Below, piece after piece: positions 9,247-17,935 of a DNA stretch of 64,000 bases (its first letter is position 1; every line of letters starts with the position of its first letter). A program made the translations under genes and the position numbers. The stretch spans positions 1 to 64,000 of the forward strand of contig DAIDGR010000025.1 of the NCBI GenBank assembly GCA_027452265.1, in the 5' to 3' direction. This DNA is from Caulobacteraceae bacterium. Its GTDB lineage: Bacteria; Pseudomonadota; Alphaproteobacteria; Caulobacterales; Caulobacteraceae. The notes beneath the pieces were generated by a model. That model did not search any database. It had not been told where the DNA came from and saw only the letters and a list, made by a program, of their open reading frames with translations.

Positions 9247-10611
9247 ATGCCGGATTCGACACCGCACGCGGACGCGGCGCCTGCCGCCCAGCCCAGCCTG
9301 CGCCGGGTCCTTGGCCTGGTGTTCGGCCTCGCCGTGGTGGTCGGTGGGGTCATCGGCTCGGGCATCATGCGCGCGCCCGGTGTGGTGGCCCTTGGCCTCT
9401 CCAGCGTGCCCCTCACCCTGCTGCTCTGGGTCGCCGGCGGAGCCCTGGCGCTCGTCACCGCGATGCCGGTGGTGGAGGCGGGGGCCTCCGTGCCGCGCGC
9501 CGGGGGCAGCTACGCCATCGCCACCCGGGCCTTCGGGCCGACGGCCGGTTTCATGACCGGCTGGATCACCTGGCTGCAATATACCGGCTCCAACGCCTTC
9601 ATCGCCGTGGTTTTCGGCGAATATGTCCACCGCCTCGGCTTTCTGACCGGCGTCCCCACGGCCGGCCTCGCGGTGGGCCTGATCGCCGCGTGCAGCCTCC
9701 TGAACCTCGCCGCCACCCAGGTCAGCGGCGGCTCCCAGAGCCTGGCGAGCGCGCTGAAGGGCGCCGTGTTCATCGCCGTGGCGCTGGTCCTGCTCGTCTC
9801 GCCGCGAGCGCCGCCGAGCTTCCATCCCGTCGCGGCGTCCATGGCTGTCGCCGGCGCCGGGGGTGTGGCGGCCGTGATCATGGCGGTGCGGGTGGTCTAT
9901 CAGACCTATGCCGGCTGGGACGGGGCCATCTATTTCTCCGAAGAGGTGCATGACCCGGGACGCAATGTCGCCCGCGCCACCTTTTCCGGCATCGTCCTGG
10001 TCACGCTCGTCTATCTGCTGGTCAATATCGCGCTCTTTCACGTGCTGAGCCCGGCCCAGGTGGCGGGCTCGACCCTGGCTGTGGGCGATGCCCTGCATGT
10101 GGCCCTGGGTGGGTTCGGCGACACCGCGGTGACGGCCATTGGCGCCCTCTCTCTGGCCGCCATCGTCAACCTGCAGGTCATGGCCTCCTCGCGGATCATC
10201 TACCGCATGGGGGCCGATGGGCTCCTGCCGCGCGCCTTCGCCGTGGTGTCCAGGGGCGGCTCGCCCGTCGTCGCGGTCCTGGCCGTGGCCCTGGTCTCGG
10301 CCCTCCTGGCGGGGTCGGGGAGCTATGAGAAGATCGTGCGCATCTACGCTCCGTGGAGCATCGGCAGCATCTTCATGATCTGCGTCTCCGGCATCGCCCT
10401 GCGCTATACGGCGCCGGACCTGCCCAGGCCCTACAAGACGCCGCTGTTTCCCGCCCTCTCGATCTTCGCCGCCCTGGTCCAGGCCAGCCTGATCGCCGTG
10501 GTGGTGGTGGACGATCCCCATTCGGCGCTCTGGTCGGTGCTGGTCCTCTTCGCGCCCCTGCCCGTGCTGCTGGCCCTCAGGCGCCGGCGGACCCAGAGTC
10601 CGTCACCTTAG
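9247..10611 (+). CDS. APC-superfamily amino acid permease
   Basis: 454 aa with about 12 hydrophobic segments. The unwound first helix motif GGVIGSGIM, the EAGASVPRAGGSYA stretch and the GWDGAIYFSEEV motif in the middle are typical of APC amino-acid/cation symporters. It sits in the inner membrane and probably imports, or exchanges, an amino acid or polyamine. The start at ATG 9247 follows GAGGGG at rather short spacing. The neighbours do not reveal a substrate. Confidence 0.9.
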   Translation: MPDSTPHADAAPAAQPSLRRVLGLVFGLAVVVGGVIGSGIMRAPGVVALGLSSVPLTLLLWVAGGALALVTAMPVVEAGASVPRAGGSYAIATRAFGPTAGFMTGWITWLQYTGSNAFIAVVFGEYVHRLGFLTGVPTAGLAVGLIAACSLLNLAATQVSGGSQSLASALKGAVFIAVALVLLVSPRAPPSFHPVAASMAVAGAGGVAAVIMAVRVVYQTYAGWDGAIYFSEEVHDPGRNVARATFSGIVLVTLVYLLVNIALFHVLSPAQVAGSTLAVGDALHVALGGFGDTAVTAIGALSLAAIVNLQVMASSRIIYRMGADGLLPRAFAVVSRGGSPVVAVLAVALVSALLAGSGSYEKIVRIYAPWSIGSIFMICVSGIALRYTAPDLPRPYKTPLFPALSIFAALVQASLIAVVVVDDPHSALWSVLVLFAPLPVLLALRRRRTQSPSP

Positions 10612-10735
10612 CCTTCCTCCCTCGCCCTGACTTTGCCGCCCGGGCCCCTCCGCCAGGGCCTTCCCCGCCTTGACCTTGGCGGTCCGGGAGGCCTTTGATC
10701 GGTCGCGGCTCACGCGGACAGCGAGGACAAGGCCC

Positions 10736-11623
10736 ATGGACCTGCGCGGCAAGACGGTGGTGATGACCGGGGCCACCTCCGGCATCGGGGCGAGCGCCGC
10801 CCAGAGCCTGGCCCGGGCCGGCGCGCGCATCCTGTTCACGGCGCGCAACAAGCGCAAGGGCGAGGAGACCCTGGCCCTGCTGCTGCGGGCCAATCCCGAC
10901 GCGGCCCACGACATGGTCCTGGCGGACCTTACGACCCTCGCCGAGATGACCCGGGCCGGCGAGACCCTGGCCGCCAAAGCGCGCGAGGTGCATGTCCTGG
11001 TGAACAATGCGGGGGCCATCTTTCCGACCCGCGAGCTGACCGCCGATGGGCTGGAGATCACCTTCGCGGTCAACCACATGGCCTATTTCGTCGTGACCGA
11101 GTGCCTGCGCCCCGCCCTGGCCGAGGGCGCGCGCATCATCAGCACGGCCTCCATGGCCCATCGCAGCGGCCGGCTCGACTTTTCCGATATGGGCCTCGAA
11201 CGCGTGGGGCCGGCCAGCTACAGCATGGCCGCCTATGGCCGCTCCAAGCTATGCAACATCCTCTGGACCCGGGAGCTGGCGCGCCGCCTCGAAGGCACGG
11301 GGATCACCGCCAACTGCCTGCACCCGGGGGGCGTGAACACCGGTTTTGGCGACAATCTGGAGGGGCCGGGCAAGGCCGCCTTCGGCCTGATCAAGCGCTT
11401 CATGCTGAGCCCGGCCCAGGGCGCCGACACCCTGGTCTGGCTGGCCCAGTCCGACAGCGTCGAAGGCCAAAGCGGCGGCTACTACGCCAAGCGGCGCCTG
11501 GTCACCCCCTCCGCCAGGGCCCGCGACCCCGAGGCGCAGGGGCGTCTCTGGGCGTTCAGCGAAAGCCTGATCCGCCCTAACGATCCGGCCCCGCCCACGC
11601 GCAAGCGCCGCGCCAAGGCCTGA
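10736..11623 (+). CDS. Short-chain dehydrogenase/reductase, retinol dehydrogenase-like
   Basis: 295 aa. Classical SDR: cofactor loop TGATSGIG near residues 11-18, NNAGAIFP, and the catalytic Y-x-x-x-K in AYGRSKLCN, with the serine in STASMAHRS. The layout resembles retinol dehydrogenase/WW-oxidoreductase-like SDRs, which usually prefer NADP(H). The C-terminus ends in a lysine/arginine-rich tail. Start chosen at ATG 10736 behind GAGG; upstream open frame is not SDR sequence. No operon partner is apparent. Confidence 0.9.
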   Translation: MDLRGKTVVMTGATSGIGASAAQSLARAGARILFTARNKRKGEETLALLLRANPDAAHDMVLADLTTLAEMTRAGETLAAKAREVHVLVNNAGAIFPTRELTADGLEITFAVNHMAYFVVTECLRPALAEGARIISTASMAHRSGRLDFSDMGLERVGPASYSMAAYGRSKLCNILWTRELARRLEGTGITANCLHPGGVNTGFGDNLEGPGKAAFGLIKRFMLSPAQGADTLVWLAQSDSVEGQSGGYYAKRRLVTPSARARDPEAQGRLWAFSESLIRPNDPAPPTRKRRAKA

Positions 11624-11641
11624 GTTCTCGCGCCGAGCCCT

Positions 11642-11863
11642 TCAGGCCTGGATCACGGCCTTCCAGTGGAAGGCGTCGCACCGGCAGACCCGGTCGGCGC
11701 CGTCGCGGGTGTCGCGCAGCCAGACCCGGCCCTGGCCGATCTCCATCACCTGATAGATGGGCATGCCGCCGGCCTCGATGGAGATCAGCTCGCCCTTGTG
11801 GATGTGCGCTTCGTCGGCCTGGTCCAGATAGATCCAGTCGACGCTATGGGTCTCAGCGGGCAT
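11642..11863 (-). CDS. Conserved-looking small hypothetical protein (73 aa)
   Basis: A compact 73-aa protein from ATG 11863, preceded by GTGAGGGGG, a good ribosome binding site. The same frame remains open far upstream through the antisense of aspS, which is an artefact of GC bias. The protein is rich in beta-strand-like segments (SVDWIYLDQADEAHIHKGEL, MPIYQVMEIGQGRVWLRD) and ends with C-R-C and a final hydrophobic strand. It may be a small beta-barrel. No signal peptide. Function unknown. It is convergent with the SDR gene, 18 bases apart. Confidence 0.65.
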   Translation of the reverse strand: MPAETHSVDWIYLDQADEAHIHKGELISIEAGGMPIYQVMEIGQGRVWLRDTRDGADRVCRCDAFHWKAVIQA

Positions 11864-12145
11864 GGCCCCCTCACTTGCAACAGGATCGGCGATCCGATCG
11901 ATGCGCTCATCTGGCGCGCTCAAGCCTGAAACTCTGCTGAGGCGAGGGTTAAGGTTGCGTTCATGTGGAGGAGGGGCGGTCGGACGGGATGGGCCAAGGC
12001 GGCTCAGCGGTCCGCGCGACCACGGTCGCGGCGGCGACGATTGACCTGACAAAGGCAAACGCCGACACACCGGCCATTCCCGCGATCTTGACAGGCGCCG
12101 GCGCCCGTGCGCCCTTCCGCGCCCCTTGCAACCCCACCTTTTGTG
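11864..12145. other. Divergent intergenic region upstream of aspS
   Basis: About 280 bases between the small minus-strand gene and aspS. TTGACA-like hexamers are visible at 12041-12046 (TTGACC) and 12088-12093 (TTGACA), but no matching -10 at 16-18 bases is convincing. I see no leader gene or RNA element. Confidence 0.4.
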
Positions 12146-13963
12146 ATGTCGGCCGTGTCCCTTTCCAGCCCCGCCTATCGGACCCACACCTGCGGCGCCC
12201 TGCGTGCGGACAATTCCGGCGAGGCGGTCCGGCTGAGCGGCTGGATCCATCGCAAGCGCGACCATGGCGGCCTGTTGTTCGTCGACCTGCGCGACCATTA
12301 CGGCCTGACCCAGCTGGTGGCCGAGCCGGACACCCCCGGTTTCGAGACCCTGACCCGTCTGCGCGCCGAGAGCGTGGTGCGGGTCGACGGCGCGGTGGTG
12401 GCGCGCGACGCCGAGGCCGTGAACCCGGGTCTGGCGACGGGCGAGATCGAGGTGCGGGTCAGCGCGGTGGAGGTGCTCGGCGAGGCCTCCGACCTGCCCC
12501 TGCCGGTGTTCGGCGAGCCGGACTATCCCGAAGAAATCCGCCTGCGCTACCGCTACCTCGACCTTCGGCGCGAGACCCTGCACCGCAATATCGTGCTGCG
12601 CTCGCGCGTCATCGACTCCATCCGCCGCCGGATGATCGACCAGGGATTTCTGGAGTTCCAGACCCCGATCCTCACCGCCTCGAGCCCCGAAGGCGCCCGC
12701 GACTTCCTGGTGCCCTCGCGCCTCCATCCGGGCAAGTTCTACGCCCTTCCCCAGGCCCCGCAGCAGTTCAAGCAGCTGCTCATGGTCTCCGGCTTCGACC
12801 GCTATTTCCAGATCGCGCCCTGCTTCCGCGACGAGGACCTGCGCGCCGACCGCAGTCTGGAATTCTATCAGCTCGACCTGGAGATGAGCTTCGTCACCCA
12901 GGCGGACGTGTTCGCCGCCATGGAGCCGGTGTTCCACGGCCTGTTCACCGAGTTTGCCGGCGGCAAGCGGGTGACGGGACGGCCGTTCCCCCAGATCCCC
13001 TATCGCGAGGCGATCGCCAAATACGGCACGGACAAGCCGGACCTGCGCAATCCGATCGTCATGCAGGATGTGTCCGAGCACTTCCGCGGCGGCGGCTTTG
13101 GCGTCTTCGCGCGCCTGCTGGAGACGCCCGGCCACGCGGTCTGGGCCATTCCCGCGCCGGGCGGCGGTTCGCGCGCCTTCTGCGACCGGATGAACGCCTG
13201 GGCTCAGGGCGAGGGCCAGCCGGGGCTGGGCTATGTCTTCTGGCGCCCGAGCGAGGAAGGGAAGGATGAGGAGGGCGGCGCGGGCCCCATCGCCCGCAAT
13301 CTCGGACCTGAGCGCGTGGCCGCCCTCGCCGCACAGCTGGGCCTTGGCGTGGGCGACGCGGCCTTCTTCGTGGCCGGCGATCCCAAGGCCTTCTACAAGT
13401 TCGCCGGAGCCGCCCGGACCCGCGTGGGAACCGAGCTGGGCCTGGTGGACGAGGACCAGTTCGCCTTCTGCTGGATCGTCGACTTCCCGATGTACGAACG
13501 CGACGAGGAGACCGGCAAGATCGACTTCTCGCACAACCCGTTCTCCATGCCGCAGGGCGAGCTGGAGGCGCTGAACAGCCAGGATCCGTTGGAGATCCTC
13601 GCCTATCAATATGACATCGTCTGCAACGGTCACGAGCTGTGCTCGGGGGCGATCCGCAACCATCGCCCGGACGTCATGCTGCGGGCCTTCGAGATCGCCG
13701 GCTATGACCAGGCCACGGTGGAGCGCGACTTCGCGGGCATGCTGAGCGCCTTCCGGCACGGGGCGCCGCCGCACGGCGGCATGGCGCCGGGCATCGACCG
13801 CATCGTCATGCTTCTCGCCGGCCAGAGCGCGATCCGCGAGGTGATCGCCTTTCCGATGAACCAGCAGGGACAGGATCTGCTGATGAACGCACCCTCGCCG
13901 GTGCGCGAGGCCCAGCTTCAGGAGCTGAATATCCGCCTCAACCCGCTCAAGCCGGCGAAATAG
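12146..13963 (+). CDS. aspS: Aspartyl-tRNA synthetase (bacterial type)
   Basis: 605 aa, class II synthetase charging tRNA-Asp. The N-terminal OB-fold anticodon domain ([19 protein letters not shown]) is followed by the catalytic core with motif 2 [11 protein letters not shown] (arginine R228) and motif 3 [13 protein letters not shown]. The bacterial GAD insertion lies roughly at residues 300-430. I start at ATG 12146 because bacterial AspRS homology begins there. Many alphaproteobacterial enzymes are non-discriminating and also make Asp-tRNA-Asn; whether this one does is not decided here. It is monocistronic, convergent with the pentapeptide gene at 20 bases. Confidence 0.97.
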   Translation: MSAVSLSSPAYRTHTCGALRADNSGEAVRLSGWIHRKRDHGGLLFVDLRDHYGLTQLVAEPDTPGFETLTRLRAESVVRVDGAVVARDAEAVNPGLATGEIEVRVSAVEVLGEASDLPLPVFGEPDYPEEIRLRYRYLDLRRETLHRNIVLRSRVIDSIRRRMIDQGFLEFQTPILTASSPEGARDFLVPSRLHPGKFYALPQAPQQFKQLLMVSGFDRYFQIAPCFRDEDLRADRSLEFYQLDLEMSFVTQADVFAAMEPVFHGLFTEFAGGKRVTGRPFPQIPYREAIAKYGTDKPDLRNPIVMQDVSEHFRGGGFGVFARLLETPGHAVWAIPAPGGGSRAFCDRMNAWAQGEGQPGLGYVFWRPSEEGKDEEGGAGPIARNLGPERVAALAAQLGLGVGDAAFFVAGDPKAFYKFAGAARTRVGTELGLVDEDQFAFCWIVDFPMYERDEETGKIDFSHNPFSMPQGELEALNSQDPLEILAYQYDIVCNGHELCSGAIRNHRPDVMLRAFEIAGYDQATVERDFAGMLSAFRHGAPPHGGMAPGIDRIVMLLAGQSAIREVIAFPMNQQGQDLLMNAPSPVREAQLQELNIRLNPLKPAK

Positions 13964-13982
13964 GGCCCCGTCCTCTTCCCGC

Positions 13983-14780
13983 CTAATCCCGGTCGTGGTC
14001 GTGGTCGGGGTCACGGTGAGAGACGAACCCGCCGGCGCGACCGCATCCGCGCTCAACCGGGGTCAGATCGGGCGGCAGGCGCGTATTGTGATCGAAGCAG
14101 GCGGCGTTGAGCTGCTCGCGCGTCAGCCCCCGCGCGGCGCTGAGATCGGCGCCGAACAGCTGGGTCCCCCGCATCCGCGCACCGGAGAAGTCGGCCCCCT
14201 CCAGGCGGGCATTGGTCAGGATCGTGCCGGTCAGGTCCGCGCCGCGGAATGATGCGCCGACAAAATCGCCGTCCTTGAGCTGGGCGGCGCCCAGACGCGC
14301 ATGGTCGAACCGCGCGCCCCGGGCCTGGGCATTGCGCAGGTCCGCCCCGGCCGCTTCGGCGTCACTGAGATTGGCCATGTCCAGCTTCGCGTTCGCCATA
14401 TCGACCCCGACCCCGCTGACGCCGGAGAGATCCGCCCCCGAAAAGTCGGCGCTGTTGAACGCCGCCCCGGTCATCACCGCGTCGTGCAGATTGGCGTGGG
14501 CGAGGTTGGCGCCGTTGAACCGCGCGCCGAGAAACACCGCGCCCTTGAGGTCTGAGCCCACCAGCAAAGCCCCGCGAAAATCGCTGCCGATGAAGCGCGC
14601 GCCCTCCAGCTTGCGGGTGGAGAGATCACAGCCGACACAGGCGCCGCCCAGGGAGACCACCCGCTGGACACCCCGGTCCTGTGCCCGCGCCGCGCCAGCC
14701 GCCACGACGCCCAAACTGGCCGCCAGGGCCAGGGCGAGGGGGGCGCTGCGACGCATCAGGGGGGAATGAACCCGTCTCAT
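13983..14780 (-). CDS. Exported pentapeptide-repeat protein
   Basis: About 265 aa from ATG 14780. A basic N-terminus plus a hydrophobic helix ending in AARAQ is a clear signal peptide, so the protein is periplasmic or outer. The mature part is a long series of A(D/N)LXX-type pentapeptides (residues ~50-230), expected to fold as a right-handed quadrilateral beta-helix. An early C-x-x-C (CVGCDL) and a late cysteine pair (CFDHN, RGCGR) could form disulfides. The C-terminus is a His/Asp tail (HRDPDHDHDRD) that looks metal-binding. Alternative starts are ATG 14756 and GTG 14816. Role unknown; exported members are less studied than the gyrase-protecting Qnr/MfpA type. Confidence 0.8.
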   Translation of the reverse strand: MRRVHSPLMRRSAPLALALAASLGVVAAGAARAQDRGVQRVVSLGGACVGCDLSTRKLEGARFIGSDFRGALLVGSDLKGAVFLGARFNGANLAHANLHDAVMTGAAFNSADFSGADLSGVSGVGVDMANAKLDMANLSDAEAAGADLRNAQARGARFDHARLGAAQLKDGDFVGASFRGADLTGTILTNARLEGADFSGARMRGTQLFGADLSAARGLTREQLNAACFDHNTRLPPDLTPVERGCGRAGGFVSHRDPDHDHDRD

Positions 14781-14853
14781 GCGTCCGATAAACGTGAGAA
14801 AACCACGGGGCGCCACTTAATTCGCGGTAAGCCTCGGCGCCGGGCGGGCCAGA

Positions 14854-15588
14854 TCAGAGCCGCCTCCGGAACAAGGCCAGAAGGCGCTCCCAATGGCGGT
14901 CGGCGGCGCGCGGGTCGTAGACGGCGCGTTGCGGAAAGGCGAAGCCGTGCTCCGTGCCTGGATAGACCTCCACCTCGGCCTGGGTCGAGGCCTTGGCCAT
15001 GGCGGCGGCAAGGGCGGCGACCATCTCCGGCGGGGCCCAGCGATCGGTCTGCGCGCACCCGAAATAAAGCTCGGCCTTGGTCTTGTCGCCGGCGAGGTGC
15101 GGGCTGTCCTCCCGCTCGGTGACCAGGCTGACGCCATAGAACGACGCGGCGGCGGTGACCCGTCCGGGGAAATGGGTGGCGGCGTTCACCGCATACTGGC
15201 CGCTCATGCAATAGCCCACCGTTCCCACCGACCCCGCGCGCGCGGCCGGGTCGGCGTCGGCATGGGCCAGCAGGGATTCGGTATCGCGCATGACCTTGGG
15301 CACATCGAGCGACGCCATCAGCTCGAACATGCGGGCGCGCACCGCGTCTCCGTCCGGCCCGGTCATGGGCGGCAGCTCCAGCACGCCCTCGCGGTAATAG
15401 AGGTTGGGCAGCATGACGTAATAGCCGCAGGCGGCGATGCGCCGGGCCATGTCGCGCAGCTCCTCGCGGATCGCCGGGGCGTCCATATAGAACAGCACCA
15501 CGGGAAAGGGCCCGCCGCGCTCCGGATGGCAAATGAAGGTTTCGGTCGCGCCATCGCGCGTTGGGATCAAGGGTCGAGCTTCGATCAT
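14854..15588 (-). CDS. Dienelactone hydrolase family protein
   Basis: 244 aa alpha/beta hydrolase from ATG 15588. The nucleophile is Cys127 in GYCMSG, as in true dienelactone hydrolases; the acid region is QTDRWAP and the histidine sits in PGTEHGFAF. Family members hydrolyse dienelactone in chlorocatechol degradation, but most chromosomal copies have unknown esterase roles. No other aromatic-degradation genes lie nearby. The upstream extension of the frame overlaps the divergent MlaC-like gene and is not part of the protein. Confidence 0.88.
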   Translation of the reverse strand: MIEARPLIPTRDGATETFICHPERGGPFPVVLFYMDAPAIREELRDMARRIAACGYYVMLPNLYYREGVLELPPMTGPDGDAVRARMFELMASLDVPKVMRDTESLLAHADADPAARAGSVGTVGYCMSGQYAVNAATHFPGRVTAAASFYGVSLVTEREDSPHLAGDKTKAELYFGCAQTDRWAPPEMVAALAAAMAKASTQAEVEVYPGTEHGFAFPQRAVYDPRAADRHWERLLALFRRRL

Positions 15589-15647
15589 GCCGCATGATCG
15601 GCTAAGTGTGGGTTCAGGACAATGTTTGGGCTTTGGGTTCCGGCTTT

Positions 15648-15669
15648 GGGCTGGGCCGTTGGGCTTGGG
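15648..15669 (+). other. Potential G-quadruplex motif upstream of the MlaC-like gene
   Basis: Four GGG tracts with loops of 2, 5 and 3 bases (GGG at 15648, 15653, 15661, 15667) on the coding strand, 34 bases before the start codon. Two further GGG runs precede it, within repeated TTTGGG units from 15625. It would lie in the promoter or 5' untranslated region. In such a GC-rich genome this may be chance. Confidence 0.4.
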
Positions 15670-15703
15670 CGGCAGGCGCTCGGCCGCTTTGGAGGCAGGT
15701 GCG

Positions 15704-16330
15704 ATGATGGTGTCGAAACGCTCTCGAGCTTTGCAAGGCGGCCTGGCCGCCTTTGTGCTGGGCCTGGCCGCCCTGGGCTCCGCCGCCCCGGCCCTGGCCC
15801 AGGCCGATCCGGCCGCCGCACGGGTCGAGGCGTTCGACGGCGCGCTGATCGCCAGCATGAAGGCCGGCGCCGCGGCCGGGGTGAAGGGGCGGGCCCGGAT
15901 CCTCAGCCCCGCCATCGCCGAAGACTTCGACCTCGCCACCATGGCGCGCTTCGCCGTGGGCGCGGCGTGGACCGGCTTCAGCGAGGCGCAGCGCCAGGCG
16001 GTGGTCGCCGCCTTCACCCGCTTCACCGTGGCCAGCTACGCCAGCAACTTCGACGGCTATAGCGGCCAGAGCTTCAAGTTGAGTGCGGTGCAGACCCGTG
16101 GCCTCGACAAGATCGTGCCCTGCGTTCTCACCGCGCCCCACAACGCCCCGGTGAACCTCATCTATCGCCTGCATCAGACGCCGGCGGGCTGGCGGATCAT
16201 CGACATCTATTTCAACGGCGTCAGCCAGCTCACCACCCGCCGCGCCGACTTCGCCGCCCCGGTCCAGTCCGGCGGAGCCGATGGCCTCGTCAGGCACCTC
16301 GACGCCCTCACGGCCAAGCTGGAATCATAG
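15704..16330 (+). CDS. MlaC/Ttg2D-like periplasmic phospholipid-binding protein
   Basis: 208 aa. A basic N-terminus and hydrophobic core ending ALAQA form a signal peptide. The mature part fits the MlaC (toluene-tolerance Ttg2D, HpnM) family: an early F-D-x-x-x-M-A-R-F motif (EDFDLATMARFAVG), F-x-x-F(T), a Y-x-x-x-F segment and a WRIIDIYFNGVS strand near the end. MlaC proteins ferry phospholipids between the MlaFEDB ABC complex and the outer membrane. No mla or hopanoid genes are adjacent, so the partner is unknown. The first of two tandem ATGs (15704) is 8 bases from GGAGG. Confidence 0.85.
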   Translation: MMVSKRSRALQGGLAAFVLGLAALGSAAPALAQADPAAARVEAFDGALIASMKAGAAAGVKGRARILSPAIAEDFDLATMARFAVGAAWTGFSEAQRQAVVAAFTRFTVASYASNFDGYSGQSFKLSAVQTRGLDKIVPCVLTAPHNAPVNLIYRLHQTPAGWRIIDIYFNGVSQLTTRRADFAAPVQSGGADGLVRHLDALTAKLES

Positions 16331-16404
16331 GGGCAGGGCCAAGCCGGCGGGGGTTCGTCCGCCACGGTCATGCGCGCTGCGCGACCCCGGGACGCGTCAC
16401 GCCA

Positions 16405-16516
16405 GAGCACGATGCGTTTGGACGGAACCAACCTGGCGCATCGCAACGCACTCAAGGACTCTAGGATCGAGCCCGATTCAGCGCTTTCGCGGACTCCGCG
16501 AAAACGCATCGTGCTC
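16405..16516 (+). repeat. 112-bp bipartite intergenic repeat, copy 2
   Basis: Same length and layout as the copy at 249. Its ends are perfect 15-bp terminal inverted repeats, GAGCACGATGCGTTT (16405-16419) and AAACGCATCGTGCTC (16502-16516). It contains three GANTC sites: 16457-16461, 16475-16479 and 16492-16496. By eye it differs from copy 1 at roughly a dozen positions. It lies between convergent genes and overlaps the 3' end of the uxuB-like gene, supplying its last 12 codons and the stop. Confidence 0.9.
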
Positions 16517-17935
16517 CAGGGCCCGCCGGACAGCCGCTTGCGGCCCCTCGGCGTCGAGCCGCGCGAGGGCGGCGGCGACCTCCTTCAGCTTTGCCGGCGT
16601 CAGGTCCGGCAAGAGGCCGAGCGCCCGCGCCCCTTGCACGCGATCTTGCGCCGGGCCCCGCAGCGCCGCGAACCGGGCCACGGCTTCGGTTGACGCATCA
16701 TCAAAGGGCCGCCGCGGCGTCGCCAGGGCCTTGAGCCAGGCGGCGGCGCCCAGGGCCAGGGCGGGGGAGGGGCGGTCCTGCCGGGCCGTGAGGCTGGCGA
16801 GGAGGCGCGGGGGCAGCTTGCGTGAGCCGTCCGTGGCGATCTGGTCCAGGCGATGGGGCAGGCCGGCATTGGCGAATCGCCGCAGCAGCGCGGCGCGATA
16901 GGTCGAAAGCTCAAGACCCGCCGGAGGGGTCAGGGTCGTCTCCGCCTCGTCCCACAGGGCCTGGACCGCCCGCGCCAGGGCGGGATCGGCCATGGCCTCG
17001 TGCACGAAGGCGTGACCCAGGAGCAGGCCCAGATAGGCGAGCAGGGAGTGGGCGGCGTTGAGCAGGCGCAGCTTGGCCTGGGCGAAGGGCGTCACATCGG
17101 CGGTCACGGTCACGCCCACGCTTTCGAGCTCCGGACGCGGGCCGGCGAAGCGGTCCTCGATGACCCAGCTCCAGTAAGGCTCGGTCGGGGTCAGGGCGGC
17201 GTCGATCAGGCCGGTCTGTTTGGCGAAGGCCGCCCGGTCGGCCTCGCGCGCGGCCGGGGCGATGCGGTCGACCATAGTTGAGGGAAAGGCGCCGTGGCGC
17301 GCGATCCAGTCGCCCAGGGCGGGCCGGTCCGCGGCGGCCGCCTGAACGAGGGCCGCCAGGCGCCGACCGTTGTCGTCGAGATTGTCGCAGGAGAGGGCGG
17401 TGAAGGGGGCAAGGCCGCGCGCGCGGCGCAGGTCCAGGGCTTCCGCCAGGAGGGCCCCCACCGAAAAGGCGCCGGTCGGGGGGGCGGGCGCGTAGCCGGC
17501 CTCGGTCAGGGTCAGGGTGACCAGGTGCGTGGTCGGCGCGGACAGGCCCCGCAACAGCCGGTCGTGGGCCTTGCCGGCGGCCCGGGGCTCGCGGGGGGCC
17601 AGGCTTACGGCCTCGCGCACCACGCCGATCACCTGGCGCGCCGTCTCCGCGCCGTCGCGGATCTCCAGGACGAAGAGGCCGTCCTGAGACGCCAGGGCGG
17701 CGCTGCGCGCGGCCGAGACGAGGCCGGCGGCGAGCACGCCGAAGCGCCGCTCGCCCCGCGCCGCCAGGGCTTCGAACACCGGCGCCTGATGCGCCCGGAA
17801 GAAGGCGCCAGGTCCCAGATGCACCACGCCGACGGCCAGGTCGCGGCGCTCATAGGCGGGCCGGGTCACGGCGGGCGGCAGGGTCGGGACGGTGGCGTCA
17901 GAGAGGGTCGCGTTTAAGGGTCGAGGCGGGCTCAC
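16478..17935 (-). CDS. uxuB: Mannitol dehydrogenase family protein, probable fructuronate reductase
   Basis: 485 aa, NAD-dependent polyol dehydrogenase of the mannitol dehydrogenase/UxuB/UxaB family. The dinucleotide-binding start is GVVHLGPGAFFRAHQA; the conserved DNLDDNGRRL, TMVDRIAP and KLRLLNAAHSLLAYLG motifs (catalytic lysine and helix) are present. Its partner gene uxaC, overlapping by GTGA, makes fructuronate the likely substrate (fructuronate to D-mannonate). Odd feature: the last 12 residues (EHDAFSRSPRKR) and the TGA come from the 112-bp repeat, so the native C-terminus was probably replaced when the repeat arrived. The symbol is assigned by context. Confidence 0.88.
   Translation of the reverse strand: MSPPRPLNATLSDATVPTLPPAVTRPAYERRDLAVGVVHLGPGAFFRAHQAPVFEALAARGERRFGVLAAGLVSAARSAALASQDGLFVLEIRDGAETARQVIGVVREAVSLAPREPRAAGKAHDRLLRGLSAPTTHLVTLTLTEAGYAPAPPTGAFSVGALLAEALDLRRARGLAPFTALSCDNLDDNGRRLAALVQAAAADRPALGDWIARHGAFPSTMVDRIAPAAREADRAAFAKQTGLIDAALTPTEPYWSWVIEDRFAGPRPELESVGVTVTADVTPFAQAKLRLLNAAHSLLAYLGLLLGHAFVHEAMADPALARAVQALWDEAETTLTPPAGLELSTYRAALLRRFANAGLPHRLDQIATDGSRKLPPRLLASLTARQDRPSPALALGAAAWLKALATPRRPFDDASTEAVARFAALRGPAQDRVQGARALGLLPDLTPAKLKEVAAALARLDAEGPQAAVRRALEHDAFSRSPRKR

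Noticed and set aside
11864-14056. Minus-strand open frame continuing from the 73-aa gene for 804 aa, antisense to aspS
   Set aside because: High GC content keeps antisense frames open. The stretch has low-complexity His/Gly/Arg composition and no family, while aspS on the other strand is certain. Only the last 73 codons look real.
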